From Anthropogastromicrobium sp963626545 (lineage in GTDB: Bacteria; Bacillota; Clostridia; Lachnospirales; Lachnospiraceae), in contig CAVFYJ010000013.1 of assembly GCA_963626545.1 (NCBI GenBank), positions 1-46,463 on the forward strand: DNA of 46,463 bases, read 5' to 3'. The position numbers and the translations under genes were made by a program. The notes below the pieces were generated by a model. It ran no database searches and had not been told where the DNA came from. It was given only the letters and a program-made list of their open reading frames with translations. Below are positions 8,064-16,471 of the stretch, piece by piece (the first letter of the stretch is position 1; every line of letters starts with the position of its first letter).

Positions 8064-9020
8064 ATGAACGATAAAGTACAAGTTAAAAATTGCCGACCAT
8101 TCACTATGATGCACAATGATTTTTTGGATTATGAAGGACTAAATTCAAAAGAAAAATTGGTCATGATCATGCTAATGCGATATGATGGAACTACCTTTCC
8201 ATCTATTCCTAAATTATCGAAAAAAATCGGTTTATCAGAGCGCACGGTTCGATATGCAATTAAATCATTAGAAGAAAAAAATTTCATTTCCAGACAGCCT
8301 CGCTATACAGCTGAGGGTGGACAACTCAGTAATGCCTATATCATTACCGATGATCCTTCCATTTGGAAATCAGAAACGTCAGATGAGCTTTCTGAAGAAA
8401 TATCAAAGCAAGAACTCGAAGAAATGGCAGAAATGCTGCGCTTAGCTGGATATTCTGTACAGAATCCATCCACACAAAATGCGGCGGTTGAAGCGTCAGA
8501 TACTGCTTCGGTTGCTGCTTCAGCAGAGTCTTTATCAGAAGAATCCGATGCTACGGAAGATTCTGAGGATTCTTTCGTAGTATCTACATTAGAAGATTGC
8601 TCACTTTTATCTAATAAAATAGACGATTTAAATTCAAATAGCCCTTCTATGGATTCTTCTATAAACTATTCCATGGACTATTTATATCAATACTTTAACT
8701 ATGATTTAATTCACAGCTTCAAAAACCCTTATGGTGGCCTAAACTTCCTAGAAAATAAGCACGACTCGGACATCCTTGATACCGTTTTCTCTGTTTTATA
8801 TGATATGTTAAATAACCCTAGCCCCTATGTTTTAATTGGACAGGAATCAGTCTCTCAAGCAGATGTGAGAAAAGCGCTTCTTAGCTTGACTTTCGATGAC
8901 ATTATTGGTGTAATTGATATGTATACGAAACAAGAACAACAAGAAATAATCTCTGATCCCGTCAACTGGTTTTACGTGGCTTTATACAAGGGAACGGACC
9001 CTCATATTTTTGACGGCTAA
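8064..9020 (+). CDS. HTH_36-type winged-helix protein with an initiator-like C-terminal domain
   Basis: 318 aa. Residues 10-102 form a winged-helix domain of the replication-initiator/HTH_36 type (FPSIPKLSKKIGLSERTVRYA). A helix with the LAGYSV signature (117-132) and a Ser/Glu-rich linker (about 140-200) follow. The C-terminal domain (about 203-312) has helix DTVFSVLYDML, an LIGQESV strand, LLSLTFDDIIGVIDMY and DPVNWFYVALY. This layout resembles the DUF6017 domain of RepA-like plasmid and ICE replication initiators; that match is from memory. No Shine-Dalgarno is visible, so translation is probably coupled to the upstream gene. Role: replication initiator, partition or array-bound regulator. 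Confidence 0.7.
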   Translation: MNDKVQVKNCRPFTMMHNDFLDYEGLNSKEKLVMIMLMRYDGTTFPSIPKLSKKIGLSERTVRYAIKSLEEKNFISRQPRYTAEGGQLSNAYIITDDPSIWKSETSDELSEEISKQELEEMAEMLRLAGYSVQNPSTQNAAVEASDTASVAASAESLSEESDATEDSEDSFVVSTLEDCSLLSNKIDDLNSNSPSMDSSINYSMDYLYQYFNYDLIHSFKNPYGGLNFLENKHDSDILDTVFSVLYDMLNNPSPYVLIGQESVSQADVRKALLSLTFDDIIGVIDMYTKQEQQEIISDPVNWFYVALYKGTDPHIFDG

Positions 9021-9121
9021 TGTTTTATTCAATGCTATCCGGCAAACTATGACATACTCAATATCGTCAATATCGTATGCAAAAGGCCAGAACTCTTAAG
9101 GCTCCGAACTTATAAAAAACC

Positions 9122-9164
9122 AGAAAAAGCGTACCCGTCCAATCATTGAACCGATACGCTTCTT
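9122..9164 (-). terminator. Terminator of the symporter gene
   Basis: AAGAAGCGTA pairs with TACGCTTTTT on the minus strand with extra pairing inside the loop, followed by T-rich sequence. Confidence 0.65.
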
Positions 9165-9242
9165 GTGTGCTGCAAAATTTTAATTTTGATATTCTTCTTA
9201 TTCTTTTATTTCGATTCTCTTATATTCTCTTACATTCTGTTA

Positions 9243-10598
9243 TCAGAGCAATCCCTGAATCAGAATAAAGAGAATTAAAATTGGCAAAATGAATTGGAAA
9301 TACGGTTTTAACTTTCCTGAAATCTTAAGTCCTTCTCCCGTATTTGCCTCTTCCTTATACTTGTCAAAGCCCCATCCCCATTTTGTTACGCAGAATAACA
9401 AATAGATTAAGGAGCCAATTGGAAGCAACAGATTACTTACGATAAAATCCTCGCTGTCGAGCACATCGCGTCCGCCAATCAAATGCAGATTGCTCCACAC
9501 ATTATAGCCAAGTACGCATGGAAGACTTGCAATCAAAATGACAATGCAATTGATCAGCGCAGCCTTATTTCTTGACCAGCCAAACATATCAATGCCAAAG
9601 GACATGATATTTTCAAATACAGCGATAACCGTTGAAAAGCTTGCAAAGGTCATAAACAAAAAGAACAAACTTCCCCAAATACGACCGCCTGGCATATTGA
9701 TGAAAACATTTGGCAGTGTGATAAAGATCAGACTCGGTCCAGCATTTACTTCTACATTGTAGCTGAAGCATGCTGGGAAAATAATAAGTCCGGCCATAAT
9801 TGCAACAAAGGTATCCAACGCACAGATACGTGCTCCTTCTCCGGCCAGTGTGTGCTCCTTGCCCATGTAGCTTCCGAAAATTTCCATCGCCGCTACGCCA
9901 AGGCTAAGCGTAAAGAACGCCTGATTCATCGCTGCCGTAATTACATTTTTGAGTCCTACATTCGCTACCGTTTCAGTGTTTGGCACCAGATAGAACTTCA
10001 CACCCTCTGCCGCGCCAGACAGTGTCAGGCTGTGTACAGCCAAAACCACAATCAGTACCAAAAGTGCAGTCATCATAAACTTACTAATTTTTTCAAGTCC
10101 ATTCTGTAAGCCTCTGCTGCAGACAAAGAATCCAACCACAACGGTTAAAATCATCCAGAATGCCATCTGCTTTGGATCACCAAGCAAATTGGAAAATGCT
10201 TGCGCTGTATCTTCCGTAGTCATTCCAGTTGTAAACTCACCGGTCACAAACTTGAAGAAGTATGTTACCATCCAACCAGATACAGTTGTGTAATACATCA
10301 TCAGCATATAGCAGCCAAAGATTGCTACCCATCCATGGATGTGCCACTCGCTGCCCTTCTTTTCCAATGCCTTATACCCAAGCACCGCACTCTTTCTGCT
10401 TGCACGTCCGACTGCCAGCTCCATTGTCAGCACCGGCAAACCCATTGCCACCAGAAAGATCAGATAAAACAGGACAAAAATGCCACCGCCGTTTTGTCCT
10501 ACGACATACGGAAAACGCCAAACGTTTCCGATTCCAATCGCGCAGCCTGCACTTACAAGCAAAAATCCCAAACGCGATTTAAAAGATTCTCGTTTCAC
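9243..10598 (-). CDS. Sodium:neurotransmitter symporter (SNF/LeuT) family amino-acid transporter
   Basis: 451 aa with about 11-12 membrane helices. The first helix has the family signature GCAIGIGNVWRFPYVVGQNG, whose unwound part binds Na+ and substrate. Bacterial members (LeuT, TnaT, MhsT) import amino acids with Na+; the substrate is unknown. The GTG at 10598 is the start because GGAGG lies 8 nt upstream. It has its own promoter and terminator. Confidence 0.92.
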   Translation of the reverse strand: MKRESFKSRLGFLLVSAGCAIGIGNVWRFPYVVGQNGGGIFVLFYLIFLVAMGLPVLTMELAVGRASRKSAVLGYKALEKKGSEWHIHGWVAIFGCYMLMMYYTTVSGWMVTYFFKFVTGEFTTGMTTEDTAQAFSNLLGDPKQMAFWMILTVVVGFFVCSRGLQNGLEKISKFMMTALLVLIVVLAVHSLTLSGAAEGVKFYLVPNTETVANVGLKNVITAAMNQAFFTLSLGVAAMEIFGSYMGKEHTLAGEGARICALDTFVAIMAGLIIFPACFSYNVEVNAGPSLIFITLPNVFINMPGGRIWGSLFFLFMTFASFSTVIAVFENIMSFGIDMFGWSRNKAALINCIVILIASLPCVLGYNVWSNLHLIGGRDVLDSEDFIVSNLLLPIGSLIYLLFCVTKWGWGFDKYKEEANTGEGLKISGKLKPYFQFILPILILFILIQGLL

Positions 10599-10688
10599 GA
10601 ACCCTTCCTCCTCTTTTTTTTGACCAGTTTCGCCATTTTGATTCTAGTTATTGTCATTATGGCTATTATCATTACGGTCATTTCGTTT

Positions 10689-10718
10689 ATTTTACCATGA
10701 CGTCGCGTCCAGTGTCAA
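10689..10718 (-). promoter_or_regulatory. Promoter of the symporter gene
   Basis: TTGACA (10713-10718), 18-bp spacer, TAAAAT (10689-10694) on the minus strand. The transcribed leader contains a direct repeat, TCATTATGG (10654-10662) and TCATTACGG (10669-10677), of unknown role. Confidence 0.65.
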
Positions 10719-10722
10719 TGAC

Positions 10723-11787
10723 TCAAACAAGCTCCATCTTGATCTTTACTTTTCCGTTTTCTGCATGTACCGATGCAATGCTTCCGTTTACTAGTGTCAT
10801 CATCGGTGCTAAATGACCAATATCCAGATCCATCAGCACTGGTACCTGATACTCCTTTAACAGATCAATCACGGCATGATACTGGTCTAAACCGATCATT
10901 TCCTCGCCAAAATGGAGCGGTCTTCCAATCAGAAATCCCTTCACATGCTCAAACCATCCCGCATGAATCATCTCCCAGATTGCACGGCGAATGCCAAACA
11001 CATTCAAATCGCACGCTTCCAGGTACCAAATGATGCCATCTTCCTTATAGCGCTCATTAAATGCCTTTACCTGATCAAACTTGGTTCCAGTCAGATTTAC
11101 AAGACAATCCATGCAGCCTCCGATCAATCTTCCTTTGAATTCAATGACATCCTCCGTTTCAATGGCCTGTACCTCGCCGGTCTGATCTTTTTGTGTCTGA
11201 AAGCTTCTCACCATACTCTTCTCTGTCAGATTGTATGGCTCAAGCGGATGCTCCTCATCGCGCAGTCCTTCCTTTTCCCAAAGTGGATAGCTCTGCATCG
11301 TCAGCTTCTTTCCTATAAAAAGTGAAAAACTATCCTCAATCGACACATCCCATGGCTCCATGCCAAAAGTTCCCGCACACGGGCCATAAATGGATGCCAC
11401 ATCGCAGATCGTGGTCAATAAAAAGGTAAAGTTTGTGTTGTCCGAGTAGCCCATGTACCACTTCGGTGTCTCCGTCTTGATCGCCTCAAAATCCACATCA
11501 TCCAGGATTTCGCACATCAGCTCACCGCCGCCACAGGAGATTATGGCATCTGCCTCATCTGACAGATACATCTCATTTAACTCCGCTGCGCACTTTGCAG
11601 GTGTATTGCTGATTCCAATTCCGCTACCCTCAAAACAATTTGGACCAAGCTTTGTCCGATAGCCCATTGCATGAAACTTTTCAAGCGCATGCTCAAATGA
11701 CGTCTTGTACGGCTCAATATTGCATCCAAACGATGGTGCTACAAATCCGATTGTACCATCTTTCTTTAAAAATTCAGGAAATCTCAT
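10723..11787 (-). CDS. S66-family peptidase (LD-carboxypeptidase/MccF-like)
   Basis: 354 aa from the ATG at 11787, which follows AAAGGAG. The S66 fold is visible: the nucleophile-elbow motif GYSDNT around residue 125, the catalytic Glu in YLEACD and His in DIGHLAP. Family members cleave murein tetrapeptide L,D-bonds (LdcA) or microcin C-type and other peptide-nucleotide adducts (MccF). No signal peptide is present, so it is cytoplasmic. Sequence alone does not separate the two functions. An upstream in-frame ATG at 11832 lies too close to the predicted transcription start to be likely. Confidence 0.85.
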   Translation of the reverse strand: MRFPEFLKKDGTIGFVAPSFGCNIEPYKTSFEHALEKFHAMGYRTKLGPNCFEGSGIGISNTPAKCAAELNEMYLSDEADAIISCGGGELMCEILDDVDFEAIKTETPKWYMGYSDNTNFTFLLTTICDVASIYGPCAGTFGMEPWDVSIEDSFSLFIGKKLTMQSYPLWEKEGLRDEEHPLEPYNLTEKSMVRSFQTQKDQTGEVQAIETEDVIEFKGRLIGGCMDCLVNLTGTKFDQVKAFNERYKEDGIIWYLEACDLNVFGIRRAIWEMIHAGWFEHVKGFLIGRPLHFGEEMIGLDQYHAVIDLLKEYQVPVLMDLDIGHLAPMMTLVNGSIASVHAENGKVKIKMELV

Positions 11788-11847
11788 ATTCGTTTTTTCT
11801 CCTTTCGCTGCCGAATTTTTCGCTATACGCATTCCGACTCTTGCTTC

Positions 11848-11877
11848 ATCATATCATATCTGTGCTATTCTTGTAAA
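11848..11877 (-). promoter_or_regulatory. Likely promoter of the S66 peptidase gene
   Basis: TTTACA (11872-11877), 18-bp spacer, TATGAT (11848-11853) on the minus strand, overlapping the end of the Crp/Fnr gene. Confidence 0.5.
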
Positions 11878-12535
11878 TTAGCCGAATTTTATTTTTGTGA
11901 AAAGTCAGCATTCCCTCATCACGCAAACGGCACAGCTGCACCGACAGACCACTTCGATCCACGCCCAGATAATCCGCTAACTGCTGCCTATTATAAGGAA
12001 TCGTAAACTCAGCCGACTTATTTTTTACCGCCTGCTCCGACAAATACGATAACAGCTTTTCCCTTGTGGAACGCTTCGCCATATGCGTAATTTTCTCGCT
12101 AAGCTTTCGGTTTTTCTGCGCCATATCAATCAACAGATTTTGAATCAGCTGCGCGTGAAAGCTGCATCCATCTGGACAGATCGAAAGAATTCGCCCGACA
12201 TTAAAAAATAGAACTGTGGTCTCCTCCTTTGCCTCCACGCTTACATTTAGTACGCTCCCCGGCACACAGGCAAACACCTCCGCAAAGCACTGACCGACCC
12301 CCAACACACTAAGAACATTTCGTCCTCCCCAGACATCCTCCTGCACAACAAGCACACTTCCCGACAGCACCAGTCCCAGCGCCTTTGTCTGTTCGCCCTC
12401 GCGCAAAATATATTCCTCTTTTCGATAGGTCTGCTTTCTCGCCTCCAGACAGCCAAACAGCTTTTCCAACTCACTCTCCTCAATGCCACGAAACAGCCCT
12501 GACCGCGCTTTTATAATAGGAAGAAAATCTTTCAT
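11849..12535 (-). CDS. Crp/Fnr-family regulator, probably controlling hcp
   Basis: 228 aa. The N-terminal cyclic-nucleotide-binding-like beta-barrel covers about 15-125 (LREGEQTKALGLVLSGSV), the dimer helix about 130-160, and the C-terminal winged helix has RQQLADYLGVDRSGLSVQLCRLRDEGML. The ATG at 12535 follows GGAGGTGAAT; an in-frame start at 12610 lacks a ribosome site. The four-Cys FNR iron-sulfur pattern is not present. It is divergent from hcp, and regulators of this group (HcpR/Dnr-like) sense NO or nitrosative stress. A perfect GTTGA-N4-TCAAC palindrome lies between the genes. Confidence 0.88.
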   Translation of the reverse strand: MKDFLPIIKARSGLFRGIEESELEKLFGCLEARKQTYRKEEYILREGEQTKALGLVLSGSVLVVQEDVWGGRNVLSVLGVGQCFAEVFACVPGSVLNVSVEAKEETTVLFFNVGRILSICPDGCSFHAQLIQNLLIDMAQKNRKLSEKITHMAKRSTREKLLSYLSEQAVKNKSAEFTIPYNRQQLADYLGVDRSGLSVQLCRLRDEGMLTFHKNKIRLIYKNSTDMI

Positions 12536-12590
12536 TCGCCATTCACCTCCACTCAAGATTTCATCAAAACTTTTGCAAATTTTCTTTTTT

Positions 12591-12604
12591 GTTGAAATTT
12601 CAAC
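12591..12604. promoter_or_regulatory. Crp/Fnr-type operator GTTGAAATTTCAAC
   Basis: A perfect 14-bp palindrome with the 5-4-5 layout of Crp/Fnr boxes. Its centre (12597.5) falls at -41.5 from the predicted hcp start, the canonical class II activation position. Confidence 0.7.
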
Positions 12605-12632
12605 TGACAATCCTTGATTATTATACTATAAT
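12604..12632 (+). promoter_or_regulatory. hcp promoter
   Basis: CTGACA (12604-12609), 17-bp spacer, TATAAT (12627-12632). Predicted transcription start is the A near 12639. Confidence 0.75.
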
Positions 12633-12684
12633 TTGTCCATCACGAAAAGAAAAATTACACGACAAACCTTAGGAGGATTTAAAT

Positions 12685-14343
12685 ATGAGCCAGAATTCAA
12701 CAAGTACACACATGACAAATGCAAACGCAGCAAACAGCATGTTTTGTTTCCAGTGTGAGCAGACCGCAGGATGCACCGGCTGCACCAGAGCAGGTGTCTG
12801 TGGAAAGTCCGCAATGACCGCAGAGCTTCAAGATAAGCTGACCGGAGCCTTAATCGCTCTTGCAAGCACGGCTGCCTGTTCAAGCAAAAATCCAGATCAC
12901 AATCTGACCGCATCTTTGGTGGATGAGATCAATCATCTGATTTTAGAGGGACTTTTTACGACCATTACCAATGTAAATTTCGATGATGCTTCTATCAAAG
13001 ATCTGACTGCACGCATTCACACAGCTGCTGTAAAAGCAACTAACGCGTGCAATAACACCGTTATTTCCGATTATGATATGAATAACATCTGGAATGCAAA
13101 CGAGGACATCCGCTCCTTAAAGTCTCTGATTCTGTTTGGTGTGCGCGGTATGGCAGCCTATGCATACCATGCAATGACACTCGGCTACACCGACGCTTCC
13201 TTAAATCAGTTCTTCTTAACTGCACTCGACTCTCTTTCCAAGGATTGGGGCATGAACGAACTGCTTCCAATTGTTATGGAGGTTGGCCACTTTAACCTGA
13301 CCTGCATGGAGCTTCTTGACCGTGCAAACACAGAGACCTTTGGCGATCCGGTACCGGTATCCGTCTCTCTGACTGTTGAGAAAGGGCCATTCATCGTTGT
13401 AACTGGTCATGATCTTGAAGATATCAAGCAGCTTCTTGAACAGACAAAGGACAAGGGCATCAATATCTACACTCACGGCGAGATGCTTCCGGCTCACGCT
13501 TACCCAGAGCTTAAGAAATACCCTCACTTAAAGGGCAATTTCGGTACTGCATGGCAAAACCAGCAGAAAGAATTTGCTTCTCTTCCGGCACCGATTTTGT
13601 TTACAACAAACTGCTTAATGCCGCCGAAGGCTTCCTATGCCGATCGCGTTTTCACTACCGGCGCGGTTGTCTTCCCGAATACACCATTTATTGCCTCATC
13701 CACAGATGGTCACAAGGACTTCACTCCTGTTATCGAAAAGGCACTTGAGCTTGGCGGCTTCTCCGAGGATCAGCACTTTACCGGAATCAATGGTGGTTCC
13801 AGCGTGATGACTGGCTTTGCCCGCAACGCCGTACTTTCCTCTGCTAGTGAGATTGTTGATGCTGTAAAATCTGGCGCGATTCGTCATTTCTTCCTAGTTG
13901 CCGGATGTGATGGTGCCCGTGCAGGCCGCAACTACTACACCGAATTTGTAAAGCAGACACCGTCTGACAGCATTGTTCTGACACTCGCCTGCGGCAAATA
14001 TCGTTTCAACGATCTTGATCTTGGCACCATCGGATCTTTCCCGCGTCTGATGGATATGGGACAGTGCAACGATGCCTACAGTGCTATCAAGGTAGCTGTC
14101 GCACTTGCCGATGCTTTTGGATGTGGCGTGAACGACCTGCCGCTTTCCATGGTTCTCTCCTGGTATGAGCAGAAGGCAGTCTGCATTCTCCTTACACTGC
14201 TTCACCTTGGCATCAAGAACATTAAGCTTGGACCGACACTGCCAGCCTTCCTCTCTCCAAATGTGTTAAATTACCTCGTTGAGCACTTCGCAATCGCACC
14301 TGTTACAACACCAGAGGCTGACCTGAAGGAAATTCTGGGATAA
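12685..14343 (+). CDS. hcp: Hybrid-cluster protein (hydroxylamine reductase)
   Basis: 552 aa. The N-terminal cluster ligands C21, C24, C33 and C39 reproduce the C-x2-C-x8-C-x5-C spacing of Desulfovibrio Hcp, with an extra C30 and an approximately 18-residue N-terminal extension. The later hybrid-cluster segments include THGEMLPAH, NCLMPP, LVAGCDGARAGRNYY and LACGKYRFN. The cytoplasmic Fe-S protein reduces hydroxylamine in vitro and is linked to NO detoxification and S-nitrosylation in vivo. AGGAGG precedes the start. Transcription probably depends on the divergent Crp/Fnr protein. Confidence 0.95.
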   Translation: MSQNSTSTHMTNANAANSMFCFQCEQTAGCTGCTRAGVCGKSAMTAELQDKLTGALIALASTAACSSKNPDHNLTASLVDEINHLILEGLFTTITNVNFDDASIKDLTARIHTAAVKATNACNNTVISDYDMNNIWNANEDIRSLKSLILFGVRGMAAYAYHAMTLGYTDASLNQFFLTALDSLSKDWGMNELLPIVMEVGHFNLTCMELLDRANTETFGDPVPVSVSLTVEKGPFIVVTGHDLEDIKQLLEQTKDKGINIYTHGEMLPAHAYPELKKYPHLKGNFGTAWQNQQKEFASLPAPILFTTNCLMPPKASYADRVFTTGAVVFPNTPFIASSTDGHKDFTPVIEKALELGGFSEDQHFTGINGGSSVMTGFARNAVLSSASEIVDAVKSGAIRHFFLVAGCDGARAGRNYYTEFVKQTPSDSIVLTLACGKYRFNDLDLGTIGSFPRLMDMGQCNDAYSAIKVAVALADAFGCGVNDLPLSMVLSWYEQKAVCILLTLLHLGIKNIKLGPTLPAFLSPNVLNYLVEHFAIAPVTTPEADLKEILG

Positions 14344-14374
14344 TTATTCTAGTTTCCTTAAACTTCCTATAAAA

Positions 14375-14415
14375 GAGAAAAACGTAAGCGCTTATGTTGT
14401 GCTTACGTTTTTCTC
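14375..14415 (+). terminator. hcp terminator
   Basis: A perfect 15-bp stem: GAGAAAAACGTAAGC at 14375-14389 and GCTTACGTTTTTCTC at 14401-14415. The A- and T-rich ends make it bidirectional, also serving the HTH gene that ends at 14480. Confidence 0.85.
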
Positions 14416-14479
14416 ATATTTTCTCATATTTTATATTCCCCGTATAAATACTGATGCTATGCGAAAGAATACCAAATCT

Positions 14480-15118
14480 TTAATCAAGCAAATCCGAGAT
14501 GTCACATTTCAAAGCACTAGCCAATCGCACAATGATATCAAATTGTGCTTTATTTAACTCTTTGCTTTTGCGTTCGTATGCTCGTATGGTATTAACAGAA
14601 ACATCAGCAGCTTTCGCAAGTGCCTCTTGTGTTAAACCACAGCACTTTCTTGTTGTCTTTAGTTTGCTTTCCATATTTAAAAAATGAGCATCAAGCACTT
14701 CGTAACTCTTTTGAACATCCGCTTCATGAAGTGTTCCATAAAGTCCAAGCAGCTCACGATAGGATATTGTATCAAGTATACTTTTAAATGTACGACCAGA
14801 ATACCACTGATAATGCGCTAGCATCCATCCCACCCAATATACATCACTTCGATCATATGCTTCAATCGGTTTCATTTTTTCAATATAACTATCACCAGTA
14901 GTCTTTTCTACAACTTCTAAAAACAGCTCTGCCCCACTCTTACCAGCAATATATTTTGGATTTCCATTTTCAAACTGCTCCGCAATATCTGATTGAATAA
15001 AGCGGTTCAAGAAATCCGTTCCATCCATACCAAATACAAGAACTGCATCGTGAAGCATATTGCCCAGCGCACGCGACGACTTATCCAGATATAACTGACT
15101 GTAGGCGTGAGTCATCAT
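14480..15118 (-). CDS. HTH (XRE) protein, probable antitoxin of the DUF3990 pair
   Basis: 212 aa. Residues about 1-75 (DAVLVFGMDGTDFLNRFI, then AEQFENGNPKYIAGKSGAEL) form a domain repeatedly found with DUF3990 partners. Residues about 155-210 are a Cro/CI-type HTH (CGLTQEALAKAADVSVNTIRAYE). It overlaps the upstream gene by 38 nt and has GGGAGG 9 nt before the ATG pair. The arrangement and palindromic operator suggest an antitoxin that autoregulates the pair; this is inferred. Confidence 0.75.
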   Translation of the reverse strand: MMTHAYSQLYLDKSSRALGNMLHDAVLVFGMDGTDFLNRFIQSDIAEQFENGNPKYIAGKSGAELFLEVVEKTTGDSYIEKMKPIEAYDRSDVYWVGWMLAHYQWYSGRTFKSILDTISYRELLGLYGTLHEADVQKSYEVLDAHFLNMESKLKTTRKCCGLTQEALAKAADVSVNTIRAYERKSKELNKAQFDIIVRLASALKCDISDLLD

Positions 15119-15782
15119 TTTTCATATCCTCCCTCATAATATCCAAAACAAAAATATCATTCATAAGCTGCTCCAAATTTTTCTTACGATTTCTATAAGT
15201 GCTACGAGCGCTTTGATCTCTCTCTGCTCTCTTATAATAATATTCCCTATAATCTGCAATTTCATATTCCAAAAATTCAATCTGCTCAAAAGCTCGTTTT
15301 GAGAGCAACACGATCTGTTCACCGAGCGTTCCAAGTTGCATCGCAAGATTTAAATCTCTCAAAGAAATGGTATTGTTTACAAAATCCTCTGCAAACGAAA
15401 AATACGAGTCATCCGCACGATAGCCAATCATTACATCTACATCAGCCGTATTCGGCATGAAACGATCAATAATAAACTCTCTTGCACTATTTCCAATCGG
15501 AGAATTAATATCAAATTTTCTATGAGCAAGCAGTATCGCAAGCCAGTTCAAAATATTGAATTTTCCTTTTGTGAGATGCATCACATTTAATCCATCAAGG
15601 TGCAAGATATATTTATTGGAGTATCCATCATTCTTTACCGGACATGCCCACTCTTTTGCAAGCTCAATGTTTTCTGTGCAATAAAATCCTTGTCCATAAT
15701 CATTATATGTTTTTCCCACTCCAAATCGAGGCACTTCAACGATTTGTTGAGAGCCATGATAAATAGTTAAATTTTGTTTCAT
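15081..15782 (-). CDS. DUF3990-family protein, probable toxin (ADP-ribosyltransferase-like fold suspected)
   Basis: 233 aa. The start of the protein has the DUF3990 signature: IYHGSQQIVEVP, then GKTYNDYGQGFYCTEN and ELAKEWA. The H of YHGS, the Y of GFYCT and a later E in LGEQIVLL could form an H-Y-E triad as in ADP-ribosyltransferases; this is a hypothesis. The C-terminal third is charged and helical. The ATG at 15782 follows GGAGGG with 4-5 nt spacing; an in-frame GTG at 15794 overlaps that ribosome site. It is the first gene of a two-gene operon. Confidence 0.75.
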   Translation of the reverse strand: MKQNLTIYHGSQQIVEVPRFGVGKTYNDYGQGFYCTENIELAKEWACPVKNDGYSNKYILHLDGLNVMHLTKGKFNILNWLAILLAHRKFDINSPIGNSAREFIIDRFMPNTADVDVMIGYRADDSYFSFAEDFVNNTISLRDLNLAMQLGTLGEQIVLLSKRAFEQIEFLEYEIADYREYYYKRAERDQSARSTYRNRKKNLEQLMNDIFVLDIMREDMKNDDSRLQSVISG

Positions 15783-15825
15783 AATACCCTCCACAACGAA
15801 TACTAGAATATTACCTTCTATTCAA

Positions 15826-15854
15826 AGAGTAATACTCTGGTATTAGTTTGTCAA
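15826..15854 (-). promoter_or_regulatory. Promoter with overlapping operator for the DUF3990 operon
   Basis: TTGACA (15849-15854), 17-bp spacer, TACTCT (15826-15831) on the minus strand. The -10 box lies in the perfect palindrome AGAGTAATACTCT (15826-15838), and TAATAC-TCTG-GTATTA (15830-15845) is a second inverted repeat across the spacer. A dimeric XRE protein bound here would block RNA polymerase. Confidence 0.7.
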
Positions 15855-15930
15855 GGAAGAATTATAGGTGCATCGCATATTTTCCATTTCACTTCACGCC
15901 TCCATATTCAGTCAATCTTGCATCAGGTTG

Positions 15931-16043
15931 GGTATATATTGCACCGGGGGCGGTTTATATTAGGTGTATTTTGCGCCGGGCTTAGGTATATATTGCACTG
16001 GGGTTGGGTGTATTTTGCACCGGAATTGGATATATGTTGCACC
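15931..16043. repeat. Second iteron-like array: five 15-bp units at 22-bp period
   Basis: The unit is close to GGTGTATTTTGCACC, an inverted repeat of GGTGCA/TGCACC with one variable arm. Starts are 15931, 15963, 15985, 16007 and 16029, so four units have an exact 22-bp period and the first is offset by 32 bp. It precedes the promoter of the second winged-helix operon, as the first array does, but its arms differ (GGTGCA versus CTGCA) and no DnaA boxes are present. A degenerate extra site may lie near 15867. Confidence 0.8.
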
Positions 16044-16110
16044 CTATATATACACTTATATATATACTTTTTACATATACTCTTTCATTCATCTTCTTTA
16101 TAAAAAGCAG

Positions 16111-16139
16111 TTGTTTTTCTTAAGATTACGTGTTATACT
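16111..16139 (+). promoter_or_regulatory. Promoter of the second winged-helix operon
   Basis: TTGTTT (16111-16116), 17-bp spacer, TATACT (16134-16139). The stretch 16044-16110 is AT-rich with TATATA runs. Confidence 0.65.
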
Positions 16140-16200
16140 ACATTCAGTAAAGTATTTTTACTATATTTTAAATAAAAGAAGAAAGGTGATGTATACAACT

Positions 16201-16470
16201 GTGGCAAATGATTTCATATTAGTAGAGCGAAAAATTTTATATAATGATTCTTTAAATTGCAGAGAAAAAATTGCATTAATAATTCTCTTAGATACTGATA
16301 ATGGAAACATTAGCTACGAACATTTAGCCCAAAAAATGGGCGTTACAAAACCAACCGCAATTACAACAATAAAAAGTCTCAAAGAAAAAGGACTTTTAAA
16401 ATGTAATTTAAAACAAAATAGAAAAGAAAATGGGAGGACAATCACAAACCAATATTTTGTGACGATTTAA
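16201..16470 (+). CDS. Small winged-helix DNA-binding protein (paralogue of 7819-8061)
   Basis: 89 aa from a GTG start. Alignment with the 80-aa paralogue is clear: VERKILYND, then REKIALIILLD, ISYEHLAQKMGVTKPTAITTIKSLKEKGLL and a terminal NQYFVTI. The extra residues are in the turn before the HTH and in the wing. I prefer GTG 16201 because AAAGGTGAT is then suitably spaced and the N-terminus matches the paralogue; ATG 16189 lies only 2 nt after AAAGG. The stop is one base from the next ATG. Confidence 0.7.
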   Translation: MANDFILVERKILYNDSLNCREKIALIILLDTDNGNISYEHLAQKMGVTKPTAITTIKSLKEKGLLKCNLKQNRKENGRTITNQYFVTI

Positions 16471-16471
16471 T

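Noticed and set aside
15931..16043. DnaA boxes in the second array
   Set aside because: No TTATCCACA- or TTATCCCCA-like sites are present there, so the DnaA link applies only to the first locus.
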